This document shows positions 24,679 through 32,293 of a stretch of 35,111 bases of DNA, piece by piece. Each line of letters opens with the position of its first letter. Within the stretch, counting starts at the first letter, position 1. Source of the stretch: Candidatus Zambryskibacteria bacterium RIFCSPLOWO2_01_FULL_39_39 (GTDB lineage: Bacteria; Patescibacteriota; Minisyncoccia; Phycocordibacterales; WO2-35-19); the NCBI GenBank assembly GCA_001823925.1, contig MHWB01000005.1, positions 1-35,111 of the forward strand, written 5' to 3'. A program made the translations under genes and the position numbers. The notes beneath the pieces were generated by a model. The model was not told where the DNA came from. It did not search any database and was given only the letters and a program-made list of their open reading frames with translations.

Positions 24679-27090
24679 ATGGAAGAAAAAGATAAAAAAT
24701 TTATTCTTTGGTTTGATCAAGTTGGAATCCAAGATGTCACATTAGTTGGTGGCAAAAATGCTTCTTTGGGAGAGATGTATGCCACTTTGGTGCCCAATGG
24801 TATCAGAGTGCCAAACGGTTTTGCAGTAACCGCTCATGCCTACAAATATTTTATTGAAAAAGCAGAACTCACTCCTTTTATTGAAGAGAAACTTAAAAAT
24901 CTGGATACTGGAGACGTCAAAAGTCTCCAAAAAGTCGGCAAACTTATAAGAGAGAAGATTGTTAAAGCAGAACTGCCAGATGATTTAAAAAAAGAAATAG
25001 GAGAAGCTTATAAAAATCTATCTATGGCCTATGGTATGGAGGAAGCTGATACGGCGGTGCGCTCTAGTGCGACAGCCGAAGATTTGCCCGGCGCTTCTTT
25101 TGCTGGAGAGCACGAAACTTATTTAAATGTGGTGGGTGAAAAAAACGTCTTGCAAGCCACCAAAGAAGCCATGGCCTCTTTGTGGAATGATAGAGCGATT
25201 TCTTATAGAGTGGACAAAGGATTCAATCATTTTGATGTAGCCTTATCGGTGGGAGTACAAAAAATGGTGCGCTCCGATAAAGGATCTTCTGGGGTAATGT
25301 TTACCATAGATACAGAGAGTGGCTTCAAAGATGTGGTAGAGATAGATGCTTCTTGGGGTTTGGGTGAAATGGTAGTACAGGGTAAGGTAACTCCAGACGC
25401 ATATTTGGTTTTTAAACCGACTTTAAATATAGGTTTTCCGGCAATCATCAAAAAAACAATTGGTTCTAAAGAAAACAAAATGATTTACTCTGCTTCTAAA
25501 GAAAGTCCAGTTAAAGAAGTGGAAGTAGCCGAAAAATATAGAAATATTTTTGTTTTAAATGAAGAAGAAATCTTGACTTTGTCTCGTTGGGCACTAGAGA
25601 TTGAGAGACACTATACCGAAAAAGCTGGTAAGGAAACCCCAATGGATATGGAATGGGCAAAGGATGGAATAACAAATGAATTATTTATTGTCCAAGCTAG
25701 ACCAGAGACAGTTCAGTCCGAAAAAAAGCATTTGACCATAACCGAATATTCCATTTCCACTAAAAATGATCCAATAGTCGATGGTATTGCCGTTGGCACC
25801 AAGATAGCTTCGGGCAAGGTGCGCGTCATCACTGATGTTAAAAAATTAAATGAATTTGAAAAGGGCGAGATTTTGGTAACTGAAATAACCGATCCAGATT
25901 GGGAGCCAATTATGAAAATCGCTTCTGCTATTATTACCGAAAAAGGTGGTAGAACAAGTCACGCCGCGATAGTCTCTCGTGAGCTTGGTATTCCAGCCGT
26001 TATCGGTACTGGTAACGCACTTTCCAAATTAAAAACCGGAGATATGATAACAGTAGACACTTCTAGTGGTACTACAGGCAAAGTTTTTGAAGGAAAGCTT
26101 GAATGGCAAGAAAAGGTGCACGATATCACGACACTACCAGAGACCAAAACTAAAGTTTGTATGAACATCGGCTCACCCGAATCAGCCTTTATGTATTCAT
26201 TTATTCCAAACAAAGGAGTAGGACTTGCTCGCGAAGAATTTATAATTGCCTCTTCTATCAGAGTCCACCCAAATGCTTTGTTAAACTTTGATAAATTAGA
26301 CTCAAAATTAAAAAACAAAATTGAAAAAGTTACCTTAGGTTATGAGGACAAAGTCGCTTTTTATGTTGATAAGTTGGCAGAAGGTATCGGCCAAATCGGC
26401 GCCGCCTTTTGGCCAAATGATGTTGTGGTAAGGTTCTCAGATTTTAAAACCAATGAATACGCAACCTTGTTGGGTGGTGAAGATTATGAGCCAAAAGAAG
26501 AAAATCCAATGCTCGGTTGGCGTGGCGCATCTCGTTATTATGATCCCAAATTTAAAGAGGCTTTCAAACTTGAGTGTAGAGCTTTCAAAAAAGTGCGTGA
26601 GCAGTTTGGATTAAAAAATATTGTGGCTCTGATTCCATTTTGCAGAACTCCAGAAGAAGGCAAAAAAGTTTTGGATATTATGAAGGAAGAAGGTGTGGGT
26701 AAAGGTGATGATGGATTTAAGGTTTATGTGATGTGCGAAATACCTTCCAATGTCTTGCGGGCTGATGAATTTTTAGATATTTTTGACGGCTTTTCTATTG
26801 GCTCCAATGATTTAGCCCAACTTACTTTGGGACTAGATAGGGACTCTGGCATTGTCGCCTCTATTTCAAACGAAAATGATCCGGCGGTCAAAAATCTAGT
26901 AGCTATGGCAATCCAAAAATGTCGCGAGCGAGGCAAATACATTGGCTTTTGTGGCCAAGCGCCAAGCGATTACCCCGACTTCACCCGCTTTCTCGTCCAA
27001 AACAAAATTGATGCTATCTCCTTAAACCCCGACTCCGTTATCCCTATGATTTTGGCAATTGCCGAAGAGGAGGGGAAGTTGGGTAATTAA
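24679..27090 (+). CDS. ppsA: Phosphoenolpyruvate synthase
   Basis: Product of 803 aa that interconverts pyruvate + ATP and PEP + AMP + phosphate. The N-terminal ATP-grasp domain (VGGKNASLGEM, VRSSATAEDLPGASFAGEHETYLN), the mobile phosphohistidine domain with His428 in GGRTSHAAIVSRELGIPAVIGTG, and the C-terminal PEP/pyruvate barrel with FWPNDVVVRFSDFKTNEYATLLGG, CEIPSN, SIGSNDLAQLTLG and the catalytic Cys758 in GFCGQAPSD are complete. Length is normal for the family. In an organism lacking pyruvate kinase it could run in the ATP-yielding direction, which is inference. No SD precedes it and it is probably cotranscribed with glycerate kinase. Confidence 0.97.
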   Translation: MEEKDKKFILWFDQVGIQDVTLVGGKNASLGEMYATLVPNGIRVPNGFAVTAHAYKYFIEKAELTPFIEEKLKNLDTGDVKSLQKVGKLIREKIVKAELPDDLKKEIGEAYKNLSMAYGMEEADTAVRSSATAEDLPGASFAGEHETYLNVVGEKNVLQATKEAMASLWNDRAISYRVDKGFNHFDVALSVGVQKMVRSDKGSSGVMFTIDTESGFKDVVEIDASWGLGEMVVQGKVTPDAYLVFKPTLNIGFPAIIKKTIGSKENKMIYSASKESPVKEVEVAEKYRNIFVLNEEEILTLSRWALEIERHYTEKAGKETPMDMEWAKDGITNELFIVQARPETVQSEKKHLTITEYSISTKNDPIVDGIAVGTKIASGKVRVITDVKKLNEFEKGEILVTEITDPDWEPIMKIASAIITEKGGRTSHAAIVSRELGIPAVIGTGNALSKLKTGDMITVDTSSGTTGKVFEGKLEWQEKVHDITTLPETKTKVCMNIGSPESAFMYSFIPNKGVGLAREEFIIASSIRVHPNALLNFDKLDSKLKNKIEKVTLGYEDKVAFYVDKLAEGIGQIGAAFWPNDVVVRFSDFKTNEYATLLGGEDYEPKEENPMLGWRGASRYYDPKFKEAFKLECRAFKKVREQFGLKNIVALIPFCRTPEEGKKVLDIMKEEGVGKGDDGFKVYVMCEIPSNVLRADEFLDIFDGFSIGSNDLAQLTLGLDRDSGIVASISNENDPAVKNLVAMAIQKCRERGKYIGFCGQAPSDYPDFTRFLVQNKIDAISLNPDSVIPMILAIAEEEGKLGN

Positions 27091-27095
27091 AATTA

Positions 27096-27130
27096 TATAA
27101 AAAAAGCCACCACATGATTGGTGCGGGGCT
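27096..27130 (-). terminator. Intrinsic terminator of the 27190 gene
   Basis: On the minus strand AGCC and ACCA (27130-27119, with a CCGC bulge) pair with TGGTGGCT (27112-27105), followed by a T run (27104-27098). The plus-strand side has no T run, so it does not serve the PEP synthase gene. Confidence 0.7.
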
Positions 27131-27189
27131 TGAATGACCGTTTGACCAAAGTAGAGAGCCGAGCATTTGGAATAAATCTCGTCTGGAGT

Positions 27190-27408
27190 TTAGCCCCAAA
27201 CAATTTTTCCGACTTGCGGAGGACGCAAGCCAACCTTATAGGAAAGATCAATGAAGAAGATCCTGTCATGAACAAAGCGATCTCGAAGCATTTGGATTTC
27301 TACTGAGTTCGTTGTACCATTCTCGATCTTCTGAAAGATTTTTACTCCTTGCTCAATGCTAAGAGGCCAAATCTTTCTAAGTTTGAGCCACTGAGACTTC
27401 AAATTCAT
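27190..27408 (-). CDS. Hypothetical small protein (72 aa)
   Basis: Unrecognised. A strong SD (AAGGAG) lies 6 nt before the ATG. The product is basic, with a helical N-terminal half (LKSQWLKLRKIWPLSIEQGVKIFQKI) and an Arg/Asp-rich middle (MLRDRFVHDRIFFIDLSYKVG). There is no signal peptide. It sits convergent to PEP synthase and carries its own promoter and terminator, like the other orphan cassettes. Confidence 0.7.
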   Translation of the reverse strand: MNLKSQWLKLRKIWPLSIEQGVKIFQKIENGTTNSVEIQMLRDRFVHDRIFFIDLSYKVGLRPPQVGKIVWG

Positions 27409-27427
27409 AGGGTTCTCCTTCCTCCCA

Positions 27428-27456
27428 CATTAAACACTATTTCAAAAAAATTGCAA
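27428..27456 (-). promoter_or_regulatory. Promoter of the 27190 gene
   Basis: On the minus strand TTGCAA (27456-27451), 17 nt, TTAATG (27433-27428) preceded by TG at extended -10 distance. Confidence 0.5.
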
Positions 27457-27475
27457 GGGTTTTAAAATTTCAAAA

Positions 27476-27495
27476 TGTAGCGATTAATCGCTACA
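27476..27495. repeat. 20-bp perfect palindrome
   Basis: TGTAGCGATTAATCGCTACA is fully self-complementary. It is the first of four palindromes packed into 27476-27664, a region without a gene. Confidence 0.8.
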
Positions 27496-27511
27496 AATTA
27501 CAACACACACC

Positions 27512-27540
27512 AAAGTGTCAAAGGGCGCCTTTGACACTTT
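27512..27540. repeat. 13-bp perfect hairpin
   Basis: AAAGTGTCAAAGG (27512-27524) pairs with CCTTTGACACTTT (27528-27540) around GCG. The following TTTTAAT gives weak terminator character. Confidence 0.75.
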
Positions 27541-27545
27541 TAATC

Positions 27546-27583
27546 TAACCCCCTTAGTCCCCCTTACATTAAGGGGGAAATCG
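27546..27583 (+). repeat. Palindromic repeat, same family as in GH15
   Basis: Stem CCCCCTTA (27559-27566) with TAAGGGGG (27570-27577), loop CAT. It matches 18575-18612 on the other strand almost base for base. Confidence 0.85.
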
Positions 27584-27621
27584 CGCAACAATTTTATTAA
27601 ACAGATGAATAATAAATGGCG

Positions 27622-27664
27622 GTCACCTCCTCCTTAAGGTAAGGAGGAGGCTGGGAGGAGGTTA
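27622..27664 (-). repeat. Palindromic repeat, diverged copy
   Basis: On the minus strand a CTAACCTCCTCC-type tail is followed by a CCTCCTCCTTA/TAAGGAGGAGG stem, the same layout as the GH15 copy with C-to-T changes paired by G-to-A changes on the other arm. Confidence 0.75.
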
Positions 27665-27674
27665 GAAATTATTG

Positions 27675-27704
27675 TTGTGAGAAAATATAAAACTGCGTTA
27701 TAAT
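27675..27704 (+). promoter_or_regulatory. Promoter of the dehydrogenase-enolase operon
   Basis: TTGTGA (27675-27680), 18-nt spacer, TATAAT (27699-27704). The expected transcription start falls on the ATG at 27711, so the mRNA would be leaderless. Confidence 0.6.
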
Positions 27705-27710
27705 AATGTC

Positions 27711-28712
27711 ATGAACATTTTATATCTACACAAAGAGGAATGGGAGAAAGAATATGTAAACGGTCATTTGACTGGACACAACACGTATTTCTCTAAAAGT
27801 TTTGAAGAAACTCCAGTTGATATTTTAAACTCCATAGAGATTCTTTCCATTTTTGTGTCGCATAAGTGTGGCGTAGAAGAGATAGCCAAACTTCCAAATC
27901 TCAAGCTTATTGTCGCTCGTTCTACTGGTTTTGATTATGTAGATGTCGGCGCAGCGAGAAGTAAAGGTATTGAGGTGGCCTATGTCCCCTCTTATGGTGA
28001 AAATACAGTGGCCGAATTTGCTTTTGCGCTCCTCCTTGCAATTTCAAGGAAAATTCCAGAAGCTCATGAGCAAGTTACAGAGACTGGATCTTTTACCCAG
28101 AGCTCTCTTTGCGGATTTGATTTAAAAGGTAAAACGATTGGGGTTATAGGTACCGGTCGGATTGGCACAAATGCTATAAAGATGGCCAAAGGTTTCAATA
28201 TGAATGTAGTAGCTTATGATCCATTTCCAAAACAAAATTTGGAAGAAAAATTAGGTTTTCGTTATGTTGGATTTGAAGAGCTTTTAAGTTTGTCAGATGT
28301 TATTACTTTGCACGCAATGCTCTCGGATAGCACCCGTCATATGATAAATGAAGAAAGTATTAAGCATATCAAACGTGGAGCAGTGCTTATAAACACCGCT
28401 AGGGGCGGGCTTGTCCAAACTTCTGCTTTGGTCAAAGCTTTGGAAGAAGACATCATCTCTGCCGCTGGACTCGATGTTTTGGAGGAAGAGGGTGATATGA
28501 ATGATGAGATGAATCTCTTAAATGATTCACATCCAAAATTAGAGGAGTTAAAAAATGTCTTGGCAAACCATTATCTTATAAATCACCCCAAGGTCATTGT
28601 TACTCCTCATATTGCTTTCAATACTACCGAAGCTATCCATCGCATTTTAGATACCACCATAGAAAATATAAACGCATTTGCTTCAGGTGAAGTTAAAAAC
28701 AGGGTGCCTTAA
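27711..28712 (+). CDS. D-isomer-specific 2-hydroxyacid dehydrogenase (D-lactate dehydrogenase-like)
   Basis: Product of 333 aa. The NAD-binding Rossmann motif GVIGTGRIGT lies near residues 144-153. The catalytic triad is Arg231 (NTARGG), Glu258 (GLDVLEEE) and His300 (VTPHIAFNT). VARSTGFDYVDV and VPSYGENTVAEFAFALLLAISRK match the D-LDH branch of the family. The likely reaction is pyruvate to D-lactate with NADH. Hydroxypyruvate to D-glycerate is also possible and would feed the nearby glycerate 2-kinase. Enolase follows after 6 nt, so the two form an operon. No SD, probably leaderless. Confidence 0.9.
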   Translation: MNILYLHKEEWEKEYVNGHLTGHNTYFSKSFEETPVDILNSIEILSIFVSHKCGVEEIAKLPNLKLIVARSTGFDYVDVGAARSKGIEVAYVPSYGENTVAEFAFALLLAISRKIPEAHEQVTETGSFTQSSLCGFDLKGKTIGVIGTGRIGTNAIKMAKGFNMNVVAYDPFPKQNLEEKLGFRYVGFEELLSLSDVITLHAMLSDSTRHMINEESIKHIKRGAVLINTARGGLVQTSALVKALEEDIISAAGLDVLEEEGDMNDEMNLLNDSHPKLEELKNVLANHYLINHPKVIVTPHIAFNTTEAIHRILDTTIENINAFASGEVKNRVP

Positions 28713-28718
28713 AGTAAA

Positions 28719-29993
28719 ATGTCTAGCATTACCAAAATCAAAGCAAGGGAAATATTGGATTCACGTGGCGATCCCACCTTGGAAGTTGACACTACCGTAG
28801 ATAATAATTTTTTTGGCAGGTTTAGTGTGCCTAGTGGCGCGTCTAAAGGCAAATATGAAGCGTTGGAAAAAAGAGACGGAGACAGAGCCCACTTTGAGGG
28901 CAAAGGGGTAAAAAAATTAGCCGAGAGGTTGGAACAAGAAATTGCTCCTAATATTTTAAATAAAGATTTTAACCAAAATTCAATTGATCATTTTTTGATA
29001 GAGACAGATGCTACAACTAATAAATCAAATTTGGGCGCCAATCTTATTTTGGGGGTCTCAATGTCTTTTGCTAAAGCCGAAAGTTCTAAATTAAATATCC
29101 CTTTTTATAAATACATAGCTTCACTGGTGGGTAATACCTCACTTACTCTGCCCATCCCAATGGTAAATATTATAAACGGCGGAATGCACGCTGATAGTGG
29201 GCTAGATATTCAAGAATTTATGATTGTGCCACTCCTTGCCAAGAGTTTCACTGAGTCTCTAGAAAACTGCACCAAAGTTTTTTGGCATCTGAAAAGTATT
29301 TTAAAAGAAAATAATTTAAGTATAGCGGTTGGAGATGAAGGAGGTTTTGCGCCCAAACTAGGCTCCCATAATAAAGCTTTGGATTTTATGATGCAGGCCA
29401 TAGAAAAGGCAGGATTTAAAGCGGGCTTTGATTTTGGTGTCGCTTTAGACTGTGCTGCCTCTGAATTTTACAATCCGTCAGCTGACGGAAATAAATATCT
29501 CTTAAAATCAGAAGACGGGGAAATGAACAGTGATGAGCTTTCTAATTACTATGAAAATTTGATAAAGAATTACCCGATTATTTCCATAGAAGATCCTTTT
29601 GCTGAAGATGATTTCCAAGCGAGTGCTTCTTTTGTTAAAAATTGGGGCGACAAACTTATGGTGGTTGGAGACGATTTGTTTGTTACTAATATAAAAAGAT
29701 TGGAAGAAGGAATAAAACAAAAATCAGCAAATAGTATTTTGATTAAACTAAATCAAATAGGCACTCTGAGCGAAACTCTGGGTGTCATAAGTAGAGCTAA
29801 AGAGGTTGGTTGGAAGACCATCGTATCTCATCGCTCTGGAGAGACCGAAGATACTTCCATTGCTCATTTGGCAGTGGGTACAGGAAGTGGATATGTAAAA
29901 ACTGGCTCTGTGAGTCGTGGTGAAAGGACTGCTAAATACAATGAGCTTTTGAGAATAGAAGAAGAGATTACGAGTGATTATACAAAAGTTTAA
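28719..29993 (+). CDS. eno: Enolase
   Basis: Glycolytic enzyme that converts 2-phosphoglycerate to PEP. Length 424 aa. Family blocks are KAREILDSRGDPTLEVD, NIINGGMHADSG, VGDEGGFAPKLGS (catalytic Glu), SIEDPFAEDD, GDDLFVTN (metal ligand), ILIKLNQIGTLSE (catalytic Lys), VSHRSGETED and YVKTGSVSRGERTAKYNELLRIE. The first mobile loop reads PSGASKG where most family members have PSGASTG. The gene is probably translated from an mRNA shared with the dehydrogenase. Its 3' end overlaps the convergent sigma-factor gene by 26 bp. Confidence 0.97.
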   Translation: MSSITKIKAREILDSRGDPTLEVDTTVDNNFFGRFSVPSGASKGKYEALEKRDGDRAHFEGKGVKKLAERLEQEIAPNILNKDFNQNSIDHFLIETDATTNKSNLGANLILGVSMSFAKAESSKLNIPFYKYIASLVGNTSLTLPIPMVNIINGGMHADSGLDIQEFMIVPLLAKSFTESLENCTKVFWHLKSILKENNLSIAVGDEGGFAPKLGSHNKALDFMMQAIEKAGFKAGFDFGVALDCAASEFYNPSADGNKYLLKSEDGEMNSDELSNYYENLIKNYPIISIEDPFAEDDFQASASFVKNWGDKLMVVGDDLFVTNIKRLEEGIKQKSANSILIKLNQIGTLSETLGVISRAKEVGWKTIVSHRSGETEDTSIAHLAVGTGSGYVKTGSVSRGERTAKYNELLRIEEEITSDYTKV

Positions 29994-30480
29994 GTTTGGC
30001 AAGTCCGCGGTGTACTTGCACGGCCATACTATTTCTTGACTCTCCCGTGATAAGCGACATCTCTTGGAGTGAGAGGTCTTGCACATATTTCATACGCATT
30101 ATCTTTTGAAATTTTAAAGGTAGTTTTCCTATCAAGAGAATTGCGGCTCGTCCATCTAAAATATTGAAAAGACCTTTAGAATCATCTATGCTCGGTTCGA
30201 AACCTTTTTCAAGAAGAACATCTAAAGAAGTTGTTTTGTGTTTTCTATATTCATCTATAATAAGATTATTCAAAATATGATAAAGGAAAGCTTTCATCAT
30301 TTCAATTTTGCCTCCTTTTACGAGGTATATCCAAGTTTTCATAAAAGTATCTTGCACCAAGTTCTCACCAGTAGCATGGTTGTGTACTTTAAAAAATGCG
30401 TGTGAATTAAGCCCCCTCTCAAAATCTTGGTGGGCCACAGAGAGCACTCCTTGTAGTTGTGTTTCTTGTTTTGAAGTCAT
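29968..30480 (-). CDS. ECF-type RNA polymerase sigma factor
   Basis: Product of 170 aa from the ATG at 30480; a GTG- or ATG-led frame runs 8 codons further upstream to 30504, without an SD. Region 2 is visible as ENLVQDTFMKTWIYL and FLYHILNNLIIDEYRKHKT. Region 4 is LPLKFQKIMRMKYVQDLSLQEMSLITGESRNSMAVQVHRGLAKLK with a helix-turn-helix. No anti-sigma gene lies next to it. Instead a PAS protein is encoded divergently, 178-202 bp away, and a secreted protein follows, making these candidate targets or partners. Confidence 0.88.
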   Translation of the reverse strand: MTSKQETQLQGVLSVAHQDFERGLNSHAFFKVHNHATGENLVQDTFMKTWIYLVKGGKIEMMKAFLYHILNNLIIDEYRKHKTTSLDVLLEKGFEPSIDDSKGLFNILDGRAAILLIGKLPLKFQKIMRMKYVQDLSLQEMSLITGESRNSMAVQVHRGLAKLKLLYNHS

Positions 30481-30504
30481 ATAAATTAAGCCGAGCGGAA
30501 CCAT

Positions 30505-30681
30505 GTCTTATTACATAAATATTACGGCGATAGTACGTTTGTGGAGATATGTCTATATTCCTACGTGTATAATTTCGCTAGTATGGCGATTTTGATTACA
30601 CCGATATTACAGTAATTGTAGCACATAATTGTTTAATTTACATTTGTAATGATTTAGTCTTGGAAACGGCCTTATCTGTAT
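30505..30681. other. Divergent intergenic region, ECF sigma and PAS genes
   Basis: AT-rich spacer with several short inverted repeats. TGGAAACGGCCTTATC at 30661-30676 matches TTGAAACGGCATTATT at 31301-31316, upstream of the peptidoglycan-binding gene, at 13 of 16 positions. GGAAAC resembles ECF -35 elements, but the distance to the PAS start codon is too short for a standard arrangement. Confidence 0.35.
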
Positions 30682-31281
30682 ATGAAAACAAATAAAAAGA
30701 ATGTGGGAGGGACTCCTGATTTGACTAGGGTTGAGCTCGTTGAGTATTTAAGTAAAGAATGTTGGAAATATATTAAAACGGTGGCAGATATTGTACGCGA
30801 GCCGATTTTAATCCTTGATAAAGATCTACATGTTATGGCTGCCAATGAGTCATTTTATAGGATGTTCCAGGTAGAAATGAGAGACACCGAAGGTAAATTT
30901 ATTTATGAACTTGGAAATGGCCAATGGAATATCCCCTCATTGCGAAAATTACTTGAAGATATTTTGCCTAAGAATACCTTTTTCAAGGATTTTGAAATTA
31001 CTCACGAGTTCCCTTTTATTGGACGAAAAGTGATGATTTTAAATGCTCGCCAGATCCATACTGTAGATAATGGTAATCCGCCATTATTGCCACCTATTAT
31101 ATTTCTTGCTATAGAAGATGTCACTGTGATGATGGTTGTCGCCGAGACACTGGCTATTCAAGTAAAGGAGCTTGCATCTAAAAATGCGGAACGAACAGAA
31201 AAATTAGAAATTCACATTGAAGAATTAAAAGAAGAAATAAACGGACTCAAAAACAAACCATTAACTCAAATTATTATTTAA
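30682..31281 (+). CDS. PAS-domain sensor protein without output domain
   Basis: Product of 199 aa. A PAS domain spans about residues 35-155: VREPILILDKDLHVMAANESFYRMF, then ELGNGQWNIPSLRKLLEDILPKNTFFKDFEITHEFPFIGRKVMILNARQI. This matches the PAS subtype found next to CheR/histidine-kinase proteins. The final 45 residues form a Glu/Lys-rich coiled coil (ASKNAERTEKLEIHIEELKEEINGLK) that normally leads into a kinase, but here the protein stops. It is cytoplasmic, with no membrane segment. It may sense redox or small ligands and act by dimerisation with another protein, possibly the divergent ECF sigma. That link is inference from position only. Confidence 0.85.
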   Translation: MKTNKKNVGGTPDLTRVELVEYLSKECWKYIKTVADIVREPILILDKDLHVMAANESFYRMFQVEMRDTEGKFIYELGNGQWNIPSLRKLLEDILPKNTFFKDFEITHEFPFIGRKVMILNARQIHTVDNGNPPLLPPIIFLAIEDVTVMMVVAETLAIQVKELASKNAERTEKLEIHIEELKEEINGLKNKPLTQIII

Positions 31282-31300
31282 TTGTGTAATGCATCTACAC

Positions 31301-31316
31301 TTGAAACGGCATTATT
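31301..31316 (+). promoter_or_regulatory. Repeated GAAACGGC motif upstream of the surface-protein gene
   Basis: TTGAAACGGCATTATT lies about 100 bp before the 31418 start codon. A near copy precedes the PAS gene. It is a candidate ECF -35/operator; the rest of 31282-31417 holds only a short GGCTA/TAGCC hairpin. Confidence 0.3.
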
Positions 31317-31417
31317 AGAGGAAGACATTTAAAGTGGAAATGTGTATTAGGGTCGATCATGTGGCTAATTCCACTAGCCTTCAATTTAGTCTCTTATATT
31401 AATCTAAACAAAATAAA

Positions 31418-32119
31418 ATGAATAAAATAATTAATTTAAAAAATGTATTGCATAAAAATTTTCTCCACATAGGGATGATAACTGCAATATTTTCGATCGC
31501 GTTCCTTTTCGGGTTTTCTAGTGTTTATGCTGCGATAACCAGCCAGTTGGATTTTGGTTCAACGGGTTCTAATGTTACCGAGCTTCAAACATATTTAGCA
31601 AAGAGCGCCAGTATCTATCCTTCTGGTCTAATTACTGGATACTTTGGCCCACTTACACAAGCGGCTGTGCAAAGATTTCAGACTGCCCAAGGCATAGTCT
31701 CTGCTGGGACGCCTGAAACTACTGGCTACGGCCGAGTAGGACCAACCACAATGGCAAGAATAAATTCTCTTCTGGGCTCCGGTGGTGGCCAAACTTATTG
31801 GGACACGGTACCAACTTTGAGCAGTCCTTCCGTTCAACGCAATAGTACTAATGCCACCATAACTTGGACAACCAACGAACCTACTCAAGGTCAAGTGTAT
31901 TACAACACTTTGCCTCTCGTCTTCAACGAAGCAACTGGTCCTCGACAGCAACCATATGTAAGTGGCGCCTATTCTACAGATAATGGTGGTCTTATAAGCC
32001 ACTCGATCACCATTGTAAATCTCCAGCCAAATACTACCTATCATTTCTTGACACGAGCAGTTGATAATGTAGGAAATATGAGTATGACATGGCCTAGTAG
32101 TTTTACTACCAATCAATAG
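31418..32119 (+). CDS. Secreted peptidoglycan-binding protein with FN3-like domain
   Basis: Product of 233 aa. A signal peptide is clear: basic N-terminus, hydrophobic core at about residues 17-37 (IGMITAIFSIAFLFGFSSVYA) and a probable cleavage after AYA-type VYAA. Residues 45-120 form a PG_binding_1 domain (GSTGSNVTELQTYLAKSASIYPSGLITGYFGPLTQAAVQRFQ). After a GSGGGQ linker, residues 130-233 resemble a fibronectin type III/purple-phosphatase-like beta sandwich (ATITWTTNEPTQGQVYY, LQPNTTYHFLTRAVDNVGN). It is probably attached to the cell wall and exposed. There is no SD; the start codon lies in an A-rich stretch. Confidence 0.9.
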   Translation: MNKIINLKNVLHKNFLHIGMITAIFSIAFLFGFSSVYAAITSQLDFGSTGSNVTELQTYLAKSASIYPSGLITGYFGPLTQAAVQRFQTAQGIVSAGTPETTGYGRVGPTTMARINSLLGSGGGQTYWDTVPTLSSPSVQRNSTNATITWTTNEPTQGQVYYNTLPLVFNEATGPRQQPYVSGAYSTDNGGLISHSITIVNLQPNTTYHFLTRAVDNVGNMSMTWPSSFTTNQ

Positions 32120-32150
32120 TCGCAAAACTATATTTGATTGAGTAAGTCAA

Positions 32151-32190
32151 CAAAAAATCACCCCGCAAAAGCTTGGGGTGATTTTTTGTT
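32151..32190. terminator. Bidirectional intrinsic terminator
   Basis: AAAAAATCACCCC (32152-32164) pairs with GGGGTGATTTTTT (32175-32187). It serves the surface-protein gene on + and the tRNA transcript on -. Confidence 0.9.
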
Positions 32191-32220
32191 ATGTTTTTGA
32201 GATTTTTAAGTAACGTGCTG

Positions 32221-32293
32221 TGCGCGCGCCAGGGATCGAACCTGGGACCCCACGAGTATCAGTCGAGTGCTCTACCAGCTGAGCTACGCGCGC
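32221..32293 (-). tRNA. tRNA-Ile (anticodon GAT)
   Basis: A 73-nt cloverleaf. Acceptor stem GCGCGCG/CGCGCGC, D arm GCTC..GAGC with GG in the loop, anticodon loop CTGATAC (GAT at 34-36), variable loop of 5, T arm CCAGG-TTCGATC-CCTGG, discriminator A. The anticodon stem has one U-U mismatch (28-42). CCA is not encoded. It lies downstream of 16S on the same strand, as tRNA-Ile often does, but a gene and two terminators intervene and no 23S follows. Confidence 0.95.

Noticed and set aside
27118-27306. Plus-strand ORF opposite the 27190 gene
   Set aside because: It is antisense to an SD-led gene with promoter and terminator, and has no SD of its own.
27476-27664. Possible CRISPR array
   Set aside because: The palindromes differ from each other and have no regular repeat-spacer pattern. 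No CRISPR array was seen anywhere in the window.
31628-32125. Minus-strand ORF of 165 codons
   Set aside because: It is antisense to the complete secreted peptidoglycan-binding gene, whose signal peptide and domains are clear.
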